NCBI GenBank assembly: GCA_016795565.1
Contig: JAEUGW010000033.1
Span: 1 to 64,000 of the forward strand
Reading direction: 5' to 3'
From: Opitutaceae bacterium
Lineage (GTDB): Bacteria; Verrucomicrobiota; Verrucomicrobiia; Opitutales; Opitutaceae
DNA: 64,000 nucleotides
In this document: piece by piece, positions 1 through 7,710 of the stretch
Numbering within the stretch: position 1 is the stretch's first letter
Layout of the letters: every line of letters starts with the position of its first letter
Made by a program: the position numbers and the translations under genes
The notes under the pieces: generated by a model
Seen by the model: the letters and a program-made list of their open reading frames with translations, nothing else
Database searches by the model: none
What the model was told of the DNA's origin: nothing

Positions 1-96
1 GGTGCGCGTAAAGCGGCCACTGACCGCGAGACTGACGAACTGTTGCTTCTGTTCCATGAGGGTTACTTGGTTCCAGGCCATAGCCTGAAAGTGTAA
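1..96 (+). CDS. C-terminal tail of an unidentified protein, possibly a transposase (partial)
   Basis: The reading frame is open from the first base and ends in TAA at 94-96, giving a 31-residue tail ending in PGHSLKV. The start lies outside the window. The tail alone does not identify a family. A transposase is inferred only because the stop codon overlaps two tandem 18-bp repeats that resemble the binding repeats at insertion-sequence ends. Confidence 0.35.
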   Translation, partial: GARKAATDRETDELLLLFHEGYLVPGHSLKV

Positions 97-134
97 CCCA
101 TGTCCCCGGACAATCTGTTACCTATGTCCCCGGA
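93..134. repeat. Two tandem 18-bp direct repeats, IS-end-like
   Basis: An 18-bp unit of the form GTNACCNATGTCCCCGGA occurs at 93-110 and again at 117-134, with two mismatches and a 24-bp period. The first copy overlaps the stop codon of the upstream frame. Tandem repeats of this kind just past a transposase gene are typical of insertion-sequence ends, but the other end of the element is outside the window. The interval 135-242 shows nothing further. Confidence 0.5.
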
Positions 135-242
135 TCATACCGCTCTGCCCATCGCCACGCACATCTTTCGGTAACCCGCAATAAGGCCCTCTGATCCGAG
201 CAGCTGAAATTTACGGGCGCACGCCAAAGCCGTGAGGCCCGG

Positions 243-983
243 CTAGCGGCCGGTATGCTCCCAGGCCAGGGCTGCGCCGACGATGCCGGCGTCGTTGTGC
301 AAACGGGCGGGCACGATGCGGGCCGAGGCCTTGAGGTATTTGAACCACTTCTCGGACTTCCGGCTCACGCCGCCGCCGATGATGATCAACTCCGGCGAGC
401 TGATGCGCTCCGCCACCGCGAGGAAGACATTCACCCGCAGCGCCCACTCCCGCCAGCCCAAGTCGCGCCGTTTTCTCACGGCAGCCGAGGCGAAACGCTC
501 GATGGGCTTCCCCTTCCACGGGATGTGGCCGAACTCGATGTTCGGCATCAGCCGCCCTTGGTGGAAGAGTGCCGAGCCGATGCCCGTGCCCATCGTGAGC
601 ATCAGCGCCGAGCCCTGGTGCCTGCGGCCCGCGCCGAATTTCATCTCGGCCAGCCCGGCGGCGTCGGCGTCGTTGAACAGCGCCACCGGGCAACCCGTCG
701 CCCGGCCGAACAGTTTGCCGCCGTCCTGTCCCTCCCAATTGCGCCCCAGGTTGCCGACCGCGCCAATCCGGCTGCCTTGGACGACACCCGGAAAGCCGAT
801 GCCGACCGGACCCTTCCAGTTGAAATGCCGGGCAATCTCCCGGGCCGCCGCCAGCCCCTGCGCGGTCGGGCACGGCGCATCGACTTCGACGCGGTGCCGC
901 TCGGCGAGCAGCTTTCCGGTTTGGGTGTCCACGGGCGCGCCCTTGAAGGCCGACCCGCCGATATCAATGCCAAGGACTTTCAT
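243..983 (-). CDS. ppgK: ROK-family kinase, probable polyphosphate glucokinase
   Basis: Cytoplasmic sugar kinase of 246 residues. The N-terminus MKVLGIDIGGSAFKG is the phosphate-1 loop in the form typical of polyphosphate glucokinases (DIGGSxxKG). An acidic catalytic motif FNDADAA (about residues 103-109) and a GTGIGSAL loop (about 132-139) follow, and IIIGGGVS near residue 200 is the adenosine-type motif. The length fits the PpgK subgroup better than longer ROK repressors, and there is no helix-turn-helix domain. It lies 11 nt downstream of the FKBP gene on the same strand, so the two are probably co-transcribed. Family assignment is strong; use of polyphosphate as phosphate donor is inferred from motif style and length. 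Confidence 0.82.
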   Translation of the reverse strand: MKVLGIDIGGSAFKGAPVDTQTGKLLAERHRVEVDAPCPTAQGLAAAREIARHFNWKGPVGIGFPGVVQGSRIGAVGNLGRNWEGQDGGKLFGRATGCPVALFNDADAAGLAEMKFGAGRRHQGSALMLTMGTGIGSALFHQGRLMPNIEFGHIPWKGKPIERFASAAVRKRRDLGWREWALRVNVFLAVAERISSPELIIIGGGVSRKSEKWFKYLKASARIVPARLHNDAGIVGAALAWEHTGR

Positions 984-994
984 GGTCGCGCAGC

Positions 995-1447
995 CTAGAG
1001 CGGATTTTTCGCACGTGGCAACCCCGCTGGCGCGGCGGCGCCCGCTGTGATCAACTCCACCTCAAAATGCAGCTCCTGCCCCGCCAGCGGGTGGTTGGCA
1101 TCGAGCAGCACCTCGTCGCCCTCGATGGCCACGACCGTCACCACCGGGTCCTGCCGGTCCGGCCCGGTCTGGAACTGGTCGCCCGCCTTGAGGTCGGCCA
1201 CAGGCAGCCGGGCCCTGGGCACCTTCTGCACCAGTTCCGCCTCGCGTTGCCCGTAACCGCGGGCCGGCGGCACCACGACAGTGCGTCGCTCGCCCACCGC
1301 CATCAGGCCCAGCGCTTCCGCCAAACCATCGATGATCTGGCCGGATCCCTCCAGAAACGAGGTGGGCTCGCCGCCCCGGGACGTGTCCAGCACCCGGCCG
1401 GCCGCATCGCGCAGCGTATAATGGAAGCTCAGCAGGCGGGTGGTCAT
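995..1447 (-). CDS. FKBP-type peptidyl-prolyl isomerase, SlyD-like
   Basis: A 150-residue cytoplasmic peptidyl-prolyl cis-trans isomerase and chaperone. It starts MTTRLLSFHYTLRDAAGRVLDTS and has the FKBP core motif IIDGLAEALGLMAVGE, followed by PPARGYGQRE leading into an inserted flap domain, the arrangement of SlyD proteins. The metal-binding His/Cys-rich tail of E. coli SlyD is absent. The start at 1447 was chosen because the preceding 14 in-frame residues are not FKBP-like. It is first in a likely two-gene unit with the downstream glucokinase. Confidence 0.85.
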   Translation of the reverse strand: MTTRLLSFHYTLRDAAGRVLDTSRGGEPTSFLEGSGQIIDGLAEALGLMAVGERRTVVVPPARGYGQREAELVQKVPRARLPVADLKAGDQFQTGPDRQDPVVTVVAIEGDEVLLDANHPLAGQELHFEVELITAGAAAPAGLPRAKNPL

Positions 1448-1594
1448 GGGCCGAAGCGAAACGCCAAACCTCAAAATGCCAAACGCCAAAGAACCCCGCG
1501 GTGCAAAAACTCAAACCCAACACGGCGCCGGCATCGGGCGTCATTTTTCTCCTTGGAGCCTTGGCGTTTGTGTTTGGCCGCCCCCGGCGGCCGG
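1448..1594. repeat. Intergenic region with repeated AAACGCCAA words
   Basis: The word AAACGCCAA occurs at 1459-1467 and 1481-1489 and, inverted, at 1561-1569. The segment therefore has an imperfect inverted-repeat layout between two minus-strand genes. It is lower in GC than its flanks, has no credible gene, and looks like a degenerate intergenic repeat element. No function is assigned. Confidence 0.4.
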
Positions 1595-4123
1595 TCAGGT
1601 CTCCTCGCGCAGGACGGCGAGCGGCGGGTGGTCACAGATCCCGCGGTTCGACAGCCAGCCGGTCGTCACCGTCAGCGCGCTGACGGCGGCCCAGCCGCCC
1701 AGCAGCACCGCGCCGGAAGGCATCGCCCATTTCACCTCGAAGACAAAATACGCCAGCGCCCAGTTCGCGCCGATGGCGAGCACGGCGCCCACGGCCGCCC
1801 CCAGGGAGCCGAGGGCGAGGTATTCGGCGAACATGATGCGGTTCACCTGCGCCTTGGTCGCGCCGAGCGTGCGCAACAGCACGCTCTCGCGCACGCGCTG
1901 CGACCGGCCGATCAGCACCGCGCCCGCCAGCACGATGGCACCGGTGACCACCGTGAACACCGCGAGGAACTCGACGACGAAGGACGCCTTGGAATAAACC
2001 TGGTCAATCGTCTGCATGATGATCGCGAGGTCGAGGGCCGACACGTTCGGGTGCGCGCCCACGACGGCCTGCTGGACCGCCGCCGACTGCTCCGCGTCGG
2101 CGACGCGCAGGGCCATGACATGGAACTTCGGGGCGCTTTCGAGCACGCCCTCGGGAAACACGATGAAGAAGTTCGGCTGCATCCGCCGCCAGTCCACGGC
2201 CCGCAGGCTGCCGACCACGGTCTTGACCGGCACGCCCTGCACGTCGAAGACCAGCTCGTCGCCGAGCCCCACCTGCAGGTCGCGCGCCAGACTTTCCTCG
2301 ACGGAGATGGGCGCCGGCTCCGTCCCGGGCTCGACCCGGCCGGTGAAGGTCCCGCTGGTGACCTGCTCCGTGTCGCTCAGCGCGGAGCGGTAGGTGGACC
2401 GGTATTCGCGGCGCAAGGTCCAGCCGGGCACGCTCGACTGCCCCGCCTTCAGGAGGTCGGCCACGGCCCGGCCCTTCACGGAGGCGAGTCGCATCGTCAC
2501 GATGACGGCATGCTGGCGGGCGGGAGCACCGTGGGCGGCGAGCAGCTGCTTCAGCGGATCGACCTGGTCGTCCTGGATGTCAAACAGCATCAGGTTCGGC
2601 CGGTCGTCGCCCCCGACCATGCGCAACTGCCCGAGCAGCGTGTCACGCGACAGATAGAGCGTCATCATCAGGAAGGTGCCCAACCCGAGCGACACCAGCA
2701 GCAGCAGGGTGCGATTGTTGGGGCGGTGGAGATTGGCCACGCCCTGGCGCCAGGCGTAAGGCAGCGCGCGCGGCGTGAAGGCCTTGGCCAGCCACGATAC
2801 CATCCGGGCCAGCCCCGCCAGCAGGCCGAAGCTCACGAGCAAGGCGCCCGCAAAGCCGGCGCCCCATTGCCAGCGGCCGGTCTGCCAGAACGCAAAGGCG
2901 AAAATCAGAACCACGATCAAACCCAGCAGCGTCACCTGCCAGCCGTCGCGCCGGCGGCCCTTGGTGTCGGCAAGCGCGGAGCGCAGCGTGAGCAGCGGCG
3001 ACACCCGCCGCACCTCCAGCAGCGGCAGAAGCGCAAAGAGCACGCTCACGACCAGCCCCGCGACCAGCCCCTGCCCCAGCGCGGCCCACGAAACCGAGAA
3101 CTCGAAGGCAAAGGGCAGGAAGTCCCGTAGCAGCCCCGGCAGCGCGAGCTGCACGCCGATGCCGAGCACGGCACCGAGCCCGGCGCCCACGAAGCCCAGC
3201 CCGAGGCCCTGCAGGAGATAGATGGAAAAGGCGGTGCGCGCCGACGCGCCCAGACAGCGCAGGATGGCCACCGTCGGCACCTTCTGCCGGATGTGCGCAT
3301 GGATCGCGCTGGCGACGCCAATCGCCCCGAGAAAGAGGGAAGCGAAGCCGACGAGGCTGAGAAAGGCGTTCACGTTGCGAATGGACTGGCCGAGTTCGCG
3401 CTTGCGCTCGGCCACCGTGTCCACGCCCAGCCGCAATTCCCGGAAACGGTCGCGCTGCGCGCTCACCAGGGCCTCCACGTCAAAGCCCGGGGCAAACTTA
3501 ATATACACCCGGTGCCGCGCCAGGCTCCCCGCCTGCAGCAACCCGGTGCCACCCGCCGCCGCGTAGGGCACGAACACGCGCGGCGCCATCGTGGCCACGA
3601 CCGCCGTTTCTCCCGGCACCGCCAGCAGGCCGCCCGCCACTGCAAATTCCGCCGCGCCGAGCTTCACGTGATCGCCGGGCTGGAGCCCAAACTGCACCCG
3701 CAGGCTCTCCTCCATGATCAGATCCTGCCCATCTTGCAGGCGCGACCGGAGTCCGGCCGGTTGCGTGTCGAAGCTGCCGTAGAACGGAAACCCGGGCTCG
3801 ATGGCCCGCACCTGCACCAGCCGAGTGCGCCCGCCGGCCGGCACCACCAGCATGGAGTTGAAGGAGATTTCGCGCGCCTGCTCGCCACCGAGGCTGCGGA
3901 TCAGCTTCTCCGTCTCGGCATCAAACCTGGCCCGGGAGGTGAGCGTCAGGTCGGCCCCCAGCAGCGTCTTGGTCTGCTCCTCGATGGCGAGCCGCAGGTT
4001 GTCGCGCACCGAGCCGACGGCGACGAGCGCGGCCACGCCGAGGACGATGGCCAGCGAGAAGAGCAGCAACCGGCGGCGTGTGGCCCGGGTGTCCCGCCAG
4101 GCCATTTTCAGGATGAAGTTCAT
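1595..4123 (-). CDS. ybbP: ABC transporter permease, YbbP-type (large FtsX/MacB fold)
   Basis: An 842-residue inner-membrane protein. It has an N-terminal transmembrane segment (about residues 18-38), an extracytoplasmic domain, a group of three segments around residues 255-390, further central segments, a second extracytoplasmic domain and a C-terminal FtsX-type group of helices. This ten-helix duplicated layout is that of YbbP-like permeases rather than the four-helix MacB or LolC type. The start MNFILKMAWRD is chosen over an in-frame upstream ATG because that ATG lies inside the inverted repeat bordering the neighbouring cassette. Its ATPase partner is at 4594-5286, separated from it by the GxxExxY cassette. 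YbbA/YbbP substrates are not established; export or extraction of hydrophobic molecules is a reasonable expectation. Confidence 0.8.
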   Translation of the reverse strand: MNFILKMAWRDTRATRRRLLLFSLAIVLGVAALVAVGSVRDNLRLAIEEQTKTLLGADLTLTSRARFDAETEKLIRSLGGEQAREISFNSMLVVPAGGRTRLVQVRAIEPGFPFYGSFDTQPAGLRSRLQDGQDLIMEESLRVQFGLQPGDHVKLGAAEFAVAGGLLAVPGETAVVATMAPRVFVPYAAAGGTGLLQAGSLARHRVYIKFAPGFDVEALVSAQRDRFRELRLGVDTVAERKRELGQSIRNVNAFLSLVGFASLFLGAIGVASAIHAHIRQKVPTVAILRCLGASARTAFSIYLLQGLGLGFVGAGLGAVLGIGVQLALPGLLRDFLPFAFEFSVSWAALGQGLVAGLVVSVLFALLPLLEVRRVSPLLTLRSALADTKGRRRDGWQVTLLGLIVVLIFAFAFWQTGRWQWGAGFAGALLVSFGLLAGLARMVSWLAKAFTPRALPYAWRQGVANLHRPNNRTLLLLVSLGLGTFLMMTLYLSRDTLLGQLRMVGGDDRPNLMLFDIQDDQVDPLKQLLAAHGAPARQHAVIVTMRLASVKGRAVADLLKAGQSSVPGWTLRREYRSTYRSALSDTEQVTSGTFTGRVEPGTEPAPISVEESLARDLQVGLGDELVFDVQGVPVKTVVGSLRAVDWRRMQPNFFIVFPEGVLESAPKFHVMALRVADAEQSAAVQQAVVGAHPNVSALDLAIIMQTIDQVYSKASFVVEFLAVFTVVTGAIVLAGAVLIGRSQRVRESVLLRTLGATKAQVNRIMFAEYLALGSLGAAVGAVLAIGANWALAYFVFEVKWAMPSGAVLLGGWAAVSALTVTTGWLSNRGICDHPPLAVLREET

Positions 4124-4133
4124 CGGGTGGTCA

Positions 4134-4582
4134 CCACGAAATACACCAAACACACGAAAGGCATGGGGTCAGAGGACGATGCGCTCGGACTCTACCTTGG
4201 GGTAATGTCCGAAATTAACGAGCAGTCCGAGCCGATGTCCCGTGGCCCGTAAATAATTCTGCACCTGCGCCCGGTGTTCGTCCGTCAGCACGGAGACCGC
4301 CTTGATCTCCAGGATGATCTTATCGTGACAGACGAAATCCGGTTCATAGGTCTGCTTCAGGGGACGACCCTTGTAGCTGAGCTGCAGCTTTTGCTGTGCT
4401 CGAAATGGGATCGCTTGCTCGGCCAACTCCAACTCCAAGCACTCTTGATAGACGGCCTCAAGAAAACCGCAGCCTTTCTCTTTATAAACCTCAAAGCAGG
4501 CGCCCATGATTCTGTAGGATTCTTCGCGATGGATTATTTCAGTCATGTATTGGTCCTTTAGTGTGTTTGGTGTGTTTCGTGG
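4134..4582. mobile_element. GxxExxY cassette bounded by 25-bp inverted repeats
   Basis: The 25 bp at 4134-4158 and the reverse complement of 4558-4582 agree at 23 positions (CCACGAAAYACACCAAACAC core). Between them is a single gene for a GxxExxY protein. The cassette lies between a permease gene and its cognate ATPase gene, which are adjacent in related loci, so it looks inserted. No transposase is present within it. Its mobility is inferred, not shown. Confidence 0.6.
4169..4546 (-). CDS. GxxExxY protein (PD-(D/E)XK nuclease-like)
   Basis: A 125-residue protein starting MTEIIHREESYRIMG. It contains the family signature GFLEAVY (G-x-x-E-x-x-Y, residues 27-33) and a nuclease-type core YEPDFVCHDKIILEIKAV (about 67-84), with the D...ExK arrangement of PD-(D/E)XK enzymes. 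The biological role of GxxExxY proteins is unknown. The gene lies within 25-bp inverted repeats and interrupts a ybbP-ybbA pair. The longer in-frame extension upstream overlaps the ATPase gene antisense and is rejected. Confidence 0.85.
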   Translation of the reverse strand: MTEIIHREESYRIMGACFEVYKEKGCGFLEAVYQECLELELAEQAIPFRAQQKLQLSYKGRPLKQTYEPDFVCHDKIILEIKAVSVLTDEHRAQVQNYLRATGHRLGLLVNFGHYPKVESERIVL

Positions 4583-4593
4583 GGCCAAAAGGA

Positions 4594-5286
4594 TCAGTGA
4601 GCCGTGGCTTCGTCGGAGATCACGTGGCCGGAGCGCAGGCGGAGGATGCGCTGGGTGCGGCGGGCGAGCTCGAGGTCGTGGGTCACGAGCACGAGCGTGG
4701 TGCCGCGTTCCCGGTTGAGGCCGAAGATGAGGTCCACCATCGCGTGCGCCGTGTCGCCGTCGAGGTTGCCGGTCGGCTCGTCGCAAAAAAGGATGCGCGG
4801 GCGGTTGATGAAGGCCCGGGCCAGGGCCACGCGCTGCTGTTCGCCGCCGGAGAGCTGCGAGGGATAGTGGTCGAGCCGGTCGCCCAAGCCGACCCGCGCC
4901 AGCAACTCGGCGGCCGCGCTTTCGCTGGCGCCGTTGCCGCGGAGCTCGAGCGGCACGAGCACGTTCTCCGCCGCCGTCAGGGTCGGAATCAGCTGGAAGT
5001 TCTGGAAGACGAAGCCGACGCACTGGTTGCGGACGAGCGCGCGCTGGTCCTCGGAGAGGCCGCCGATCTCGCGCCCATCCAGCCGGACACTGCCGGTGGA
5101 AGGCTGGTCCAGCCCCGCGCAGAGGCCGAGCAACGTGGTCTTGCCGCTGCCCGAGGGGCCCACGATGGCACAGGTGCCGCCGGTCGGGATCGCAAACGAC
5201 ACCTCATGCAGGACGGTCAGGGGCCCCGCCGCCGTGGCATAGGTCTTGGTCAGGTGCTCGACTTTCAGGATGGATTGGACACTCAT
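4594..5286 (-). CDS. ybbA: ABC transporter ATP-binding protein, YbbA/LolD-type
   Basis: A 230-residue ATPase starting MSVQSILKVEHLTKTY. It has Walker A GPSGSGKTT, Q-loop FVFQNFQLIP, signature LSGGEQQRVALARA, Walker B ILFCDEPTGNLD and switch His VTHD, so it should be active. It pairs with the permease at 1595-4123. The start at 5286 was chosen because the preceding 20 in-frame residues do not match the family. It is divergent from the TesA-like gene with 65 bp between starts, an arrangement also seen for tesA and ybbA-ybbP in E. coli. Confidence 0.88.
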   Translation of the reverse strand: MSVQSILKVEHLTKTYATAAGPLTVLHEVSFAIPTGGTCAIVGPSGSGKTTLLGLCAGLDQPSTGSVRLDGREIGGLSEDQRALVRNQCVGFVFQNFQLIPTLTAAENVLVPLELRGNGASESAAAELLARVGLGDRLDHYPSQLSGGEQQRVALARAFINRPRILFCDEPTGNLDGDTAHAMVDLIFGLNRERGTTLVLVTHDLELARRTQRILRLRSGHVISDEATAH

Positions 5287-5351
5287 GGATGCGGCAAATG
5301 GGCGGCAACCAAAGTGCATTTCCGACAAAGGGCAAAAGCCAAACATGGCGG

Positions 5352-5948
5352 ATGCTCCTTCTTTGCGTCTGGCTGGCCGCAGGCCTGCCGGCAGCGGAGA
5401 CCAGGATCCTGCTCTTTTTTGGCGACAGCCTCACCGCCGGCTACGGCTTGGATCCGGATGAGGCCTACCCGGCGCTGATCCAGCGCAAGCTCGATGCCAG
5501 CGGCCGGGCCTGGCGGGTGGTGAATGCCGGCCTCAGCGGCGAAACCACGGCCGGTGGCCTGCGGCGGCTCGACTGGATACTCCGGCAGCCGGTGGACATC
5601 TTTGTCATCGAGCTGGGCGGGAATGACGGGCTGCGCGGAATAGATCCGGAGACCTCGCGCTCCAACCTCGAGGCCATGATCCGGCGCGTCCGCGAGAAGT
5701 ATCCGTCCGTAAAGATTGTTTTGTCGGGGATGCAGATGCCCACCAACATGGGCCCCGCCTACACCAGCCAGTTCGCCGCCATGTATCCCGCCGTCGCCCA
5801 GCGCACCTCCGTCGTCCTCATCCCCTTCCTGCTGGAAGGCGTCGGCGGCGTGCCCGAGCTGAACCTGCCCGACGGCATCCACCCCACCGCCGAGGGCCAC
5901 AAGATCGTCGCCGAGACTGTCTGGCGGGCCTTGCAGCCGCTGCTATGA
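5352..5948 (+). CDS. tesA: Periplasmic GDSL esterase, TesA-like
   Basis: A 198-residue SGNH hydrolase. An N-terminal signal peptide (MLLLCVWLAAGLPAAE) is followed by block I FFGDSLTAGYGL with the nucleophile Ser, block II NAGLSGETTAGG, block III LGGNDGLRG with the oxyanion-hole Asn, and block V DGIHPTAEGH with the catalytic Asp and His. The expected activity is hydrolysis of acyl-CoA thioesters or lysophospholipid and aryl esters. The start at 5352 gives a clean signal peptide; the longer frame from 5289 adds an unlikely leader. It is divergent from ybbA. Confidence 0.88.
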   Translation: MLLLCVWLAAGLPAAETRILLFFGDSLTAGYGLDPDEAYPALIQRKLDASGRAWRVVNAGLSGETTAGGLRRLDWILRQPVDIFVIELGGNDGLRGIDPETSRSNLEAMIRRVREKYPSVKIVLSGMQMPTNMGPAYTSQFAAMYPAVAQRTSVVLIPFLLEGVGGVPELNLPDGIHPTAEGHKIVAETVWRALQPLL

Positions 5949-5976
5949 ACCCGGAACGATGCAGTTGGGAAAAAAT

Positions 5977-6034
5977 GTGGGAGCGAGCTTGCTCGCGACT
6001 TTTTGGGCGAGGTCGCGAGCAAGCTCGCTCCCAC
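5977..6034. repeat. REPIN-like paired palindrome
   Basis: A 22-bp arm at 5977-5998 is repeated perfectly inverted at 6013-6034, with a 14-bp spacer. Each arm contains its own smaller palindrome (GCGAGCTTGCTCGC). Two self-palindromic units in inverted orientation is the structure of a REPIN, and the arm resembles REP sequences best known from Pseudomonas. It follows the TesA-like gene and could also stabilise or terminate its transcript. No REP-associated transposase gene is in this window. Confidence 0.75.
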
Positions 6035-6142
6035 TGTCAGGCACTGAAAGGTGAACGGAACCTCGATGGCACTGCAGGAGGGCTCCTATTTTCAGACATC
6101 TGGTTATCTGTGGCTGAAGGGGAACCTACTGCATCGTTCCGG

Positions 6143-7051
6143 ATGAACACCGCCGCCAAGCTGACGCTCCTCGCCGCGATTCTTGCGGGCGGAGCCTCCG
6201 CCCAGGATCGGGCCCCCGCCGCCGGCTGGCTCGGCAACCTGGCCGTGACCGCCGCCGGCACCGCCAGCTGGGTGGAAAACCTCAGCCGCGCCTCCGCGGC
6301 ACCCACCCGCAAAGACGCCGCCACCTATGAGCTGAGCCTCGCTGCCAGCCGGCACCAGCAACTCGCCCCCGCATGGCTGCTGCACGCCGGTGCGGACGCC
6401 ACCCTGTTCAACGTCCCCGACTACACCCTCGCGAACCAGCTCAAGCTCGGCCTGCGGCTCGGCGTGCAGCGCAAGTTCGGCCTCGGGCCGCTCGCCCCGG
6501 TGCTCCAACTCGACACCGCGCTCACCTCCAAGTCCGCCCGCTTGGCCCATGACCGCGGCTGGACCGCGGAGGCCAGCCTGCGGCTGGCCAAGCGGTTCAC
6601 GCCCGCCCTCAAGGCCGGCGTCTCCGCCCAGTGGCTGCAGCACGACGCGCGCAGCGCCGTGTTCGACATCCAGCAGCACTCCTTCTCGATGGATGCCACC
6701 TGGGATGTCTCCGAGCGGTGGAGCCTCAGCGGCAGCGTGGGCCGGCTCAGCGGTGACATCGTGGCCAACGCCGCGTGGCCGGTCTGGGCCCAGGCCATCA
6801 GCGGTGGCTTCGGGCCGGTGGTGTCGGGCTACTACAATTCCCGCCCGTGGTCCGTCACGGACATCTACGGCCCCGGCTGGGTCTCCTACAACGTCGAGGC
6901 CGACGTCGATCTCTGGTCGCTGGCGGCCAGCTACACGATTTCCGACCGCACCACCGCCGAGCTCCGCCACAGCAGCGCGTTTGTGGTCAATAAAATCGGC
7001 GTCCGCTACCCGACCGATTCATGGGGGCTGAGCGTGGTGCACCGGTTCTGA
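6143..7051 (+). CDS. Probable outer-membrane beta-barrel protein
   Basis: A 302-residue exported protein beginning MNTAAKLTLLAAILAGGASAQD, a clear signal peptide. The mature part is a series of alternating amphipathic strands (for example LKLGLRLGVQRKFG, WSLSGSVGRLSGDI and YTISDRTTAELRHSS) and ends SWGLSVVHRF, with the terminal Phe typical of outer-membrane barrels. I do not recognise a specific family. The start at 6143 is chosen because everything upstream in frame runs through the REPIN. It is first of three closely spaced genes, with a cupredoxin gene 7 nt downstream and then an adenylate cyclase. Confidence 0.7.
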   Translation: MNTAAKLTLLAAILAGGASAQDRAPAAGWLGNLAVTAAGTASWVENLSRASAAPTRKDAATYELSLAASRHQQLAPAWLLHAGADATLFNVPDYTLANQLKLGLRLGVQRKFGLGPLAPVLQLDTALTSKSARLAHDRGWTAEASLRLAKRFTPALKAGVSAQWLQHDARSAVFDIQQHSFSMDATWDVSERWSLSGSVGRLSGDIVANAAWPVWAQAISGGFGPVVSGYYNSRPWSVTDIYGPGWVSYNVEADVDLWSLAASYTISDRTTAELRHSSAFVVNKIGVRYPTDSWGLSVVHRF

Positions 7052-7058
7052 TTCCCGC

Positions 7059-7706
7059 ATGAACATCCGCCGCCTTCCCATCCTGTTCGTCCTCGCGGCC
7101 GCCACGCTGGCCGCCGCTCCCGGCCCCGCGACGCTCACGATCCACGCCCGCAGTCCCAAGGGCGAACCCGTGGCCGACGCCGTCGTGTCGCTCCATCCGC
7201 TGGATGGCGCCGCCGTTCCCCCGCCGGCCGCCGCCGGCGAGGTCGCCCAGCAGAACCAGGAGTTCACCTCCTACGTGACGGTCGTGCAGGCCGGCACGCG
7301 CGTGGTTTTCCCGAACAAGGACACGGTCCAGCACCACGTTTACTCGCTGTCCAAGGCCAAGAAGTTCGAGCTGCCGCTCTACAATCCCGGTCAGAACGAA
7401 TCCATCGTGTTCGACACGCCGGGCCTCGTGACCCTCGGCTGCAACATCCACGACTGGATGCTGGCCTACCTGGTGGTGGTGCCGACGCCGTGGTTTGCCA
7501 AGACCGACGCGCAAGGCCTCGCCACCGTGACCGCGCCCGCCGGCCGCTACCGGCTGGAGCTCTGGCACCCCCGCCTGTCGGCGGCCCTCACCCAGGAAAT
7601 CACCCTCACGACGGCGACGACCGACCAGCGCGATTTCGCCCTCACCCTGAAGCCCGACCGGCGCATCCGCCGCGGCGGCGCGACCAAGTCCGGCGGCTAC
7701 CGCTGA
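7059..7706 (+). CDS. Exported cupredoxin-domain protein, methylamine-utilisation-like
   Basis: A 215-residue protein with a signal peptide (MNIRRLPILFVLAAATLAAAP), a short beta-rich N-terminal segment and a cupredoxin fold. The fold has a His-containing strand (VQHHVYS) and the distal copper loop GCNIHDWMLAY, which supplies Cys, His and Met ligands as in plastocyanin-type blue copper sites. A C-terminal carboxypeptidase-regulatory-like segment follows (TDAQGLATVTAPAGRYRLELW). Proteins of this type are often called methylamine utilisation protein, but no methylamine pathway genes are present here. Periplasmic copper binding or electron transfer is the supported inference. It lies 7 nt after the barrel gene and 4 nt before the cyclase. 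Confidence 0.75.
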   Translation: MNIRRLPILFVLAAATLAAAPGPATLTIHARSPKGEPVADAVVSLHPLDGAAVPPPAAAGEVAQQNQEFTSYVTVVQAGTRVVFPNKDTVQHHVYSLSKAKKFELPLYNPGQNESIVFDTPGLVTLGCNIHDWMLAYLVVVPTPWFAKTDAQGLATVTAPAGRYRLELWHPRLSAALTQEITLTTATTDQRDFALTLKPDRRIRRGGATKSGGYR

Positions 7707-7710
7707 TCCC

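Noticed and set aside
1067..3130. A 687-codon plus-strand frame over the FKBP and permease genes
   Set aside because: It is antisense to both genes, is rich in His, Gln and Arg, and has no domain.
4547..5023. N-terminal extension of the GxxExxY protein to 284 residues
   Set aside because: The extension is antisense-frame sequence overlapping the ATPase gene and crosses the inverted repeat. The family begins at the ATG at 4546.
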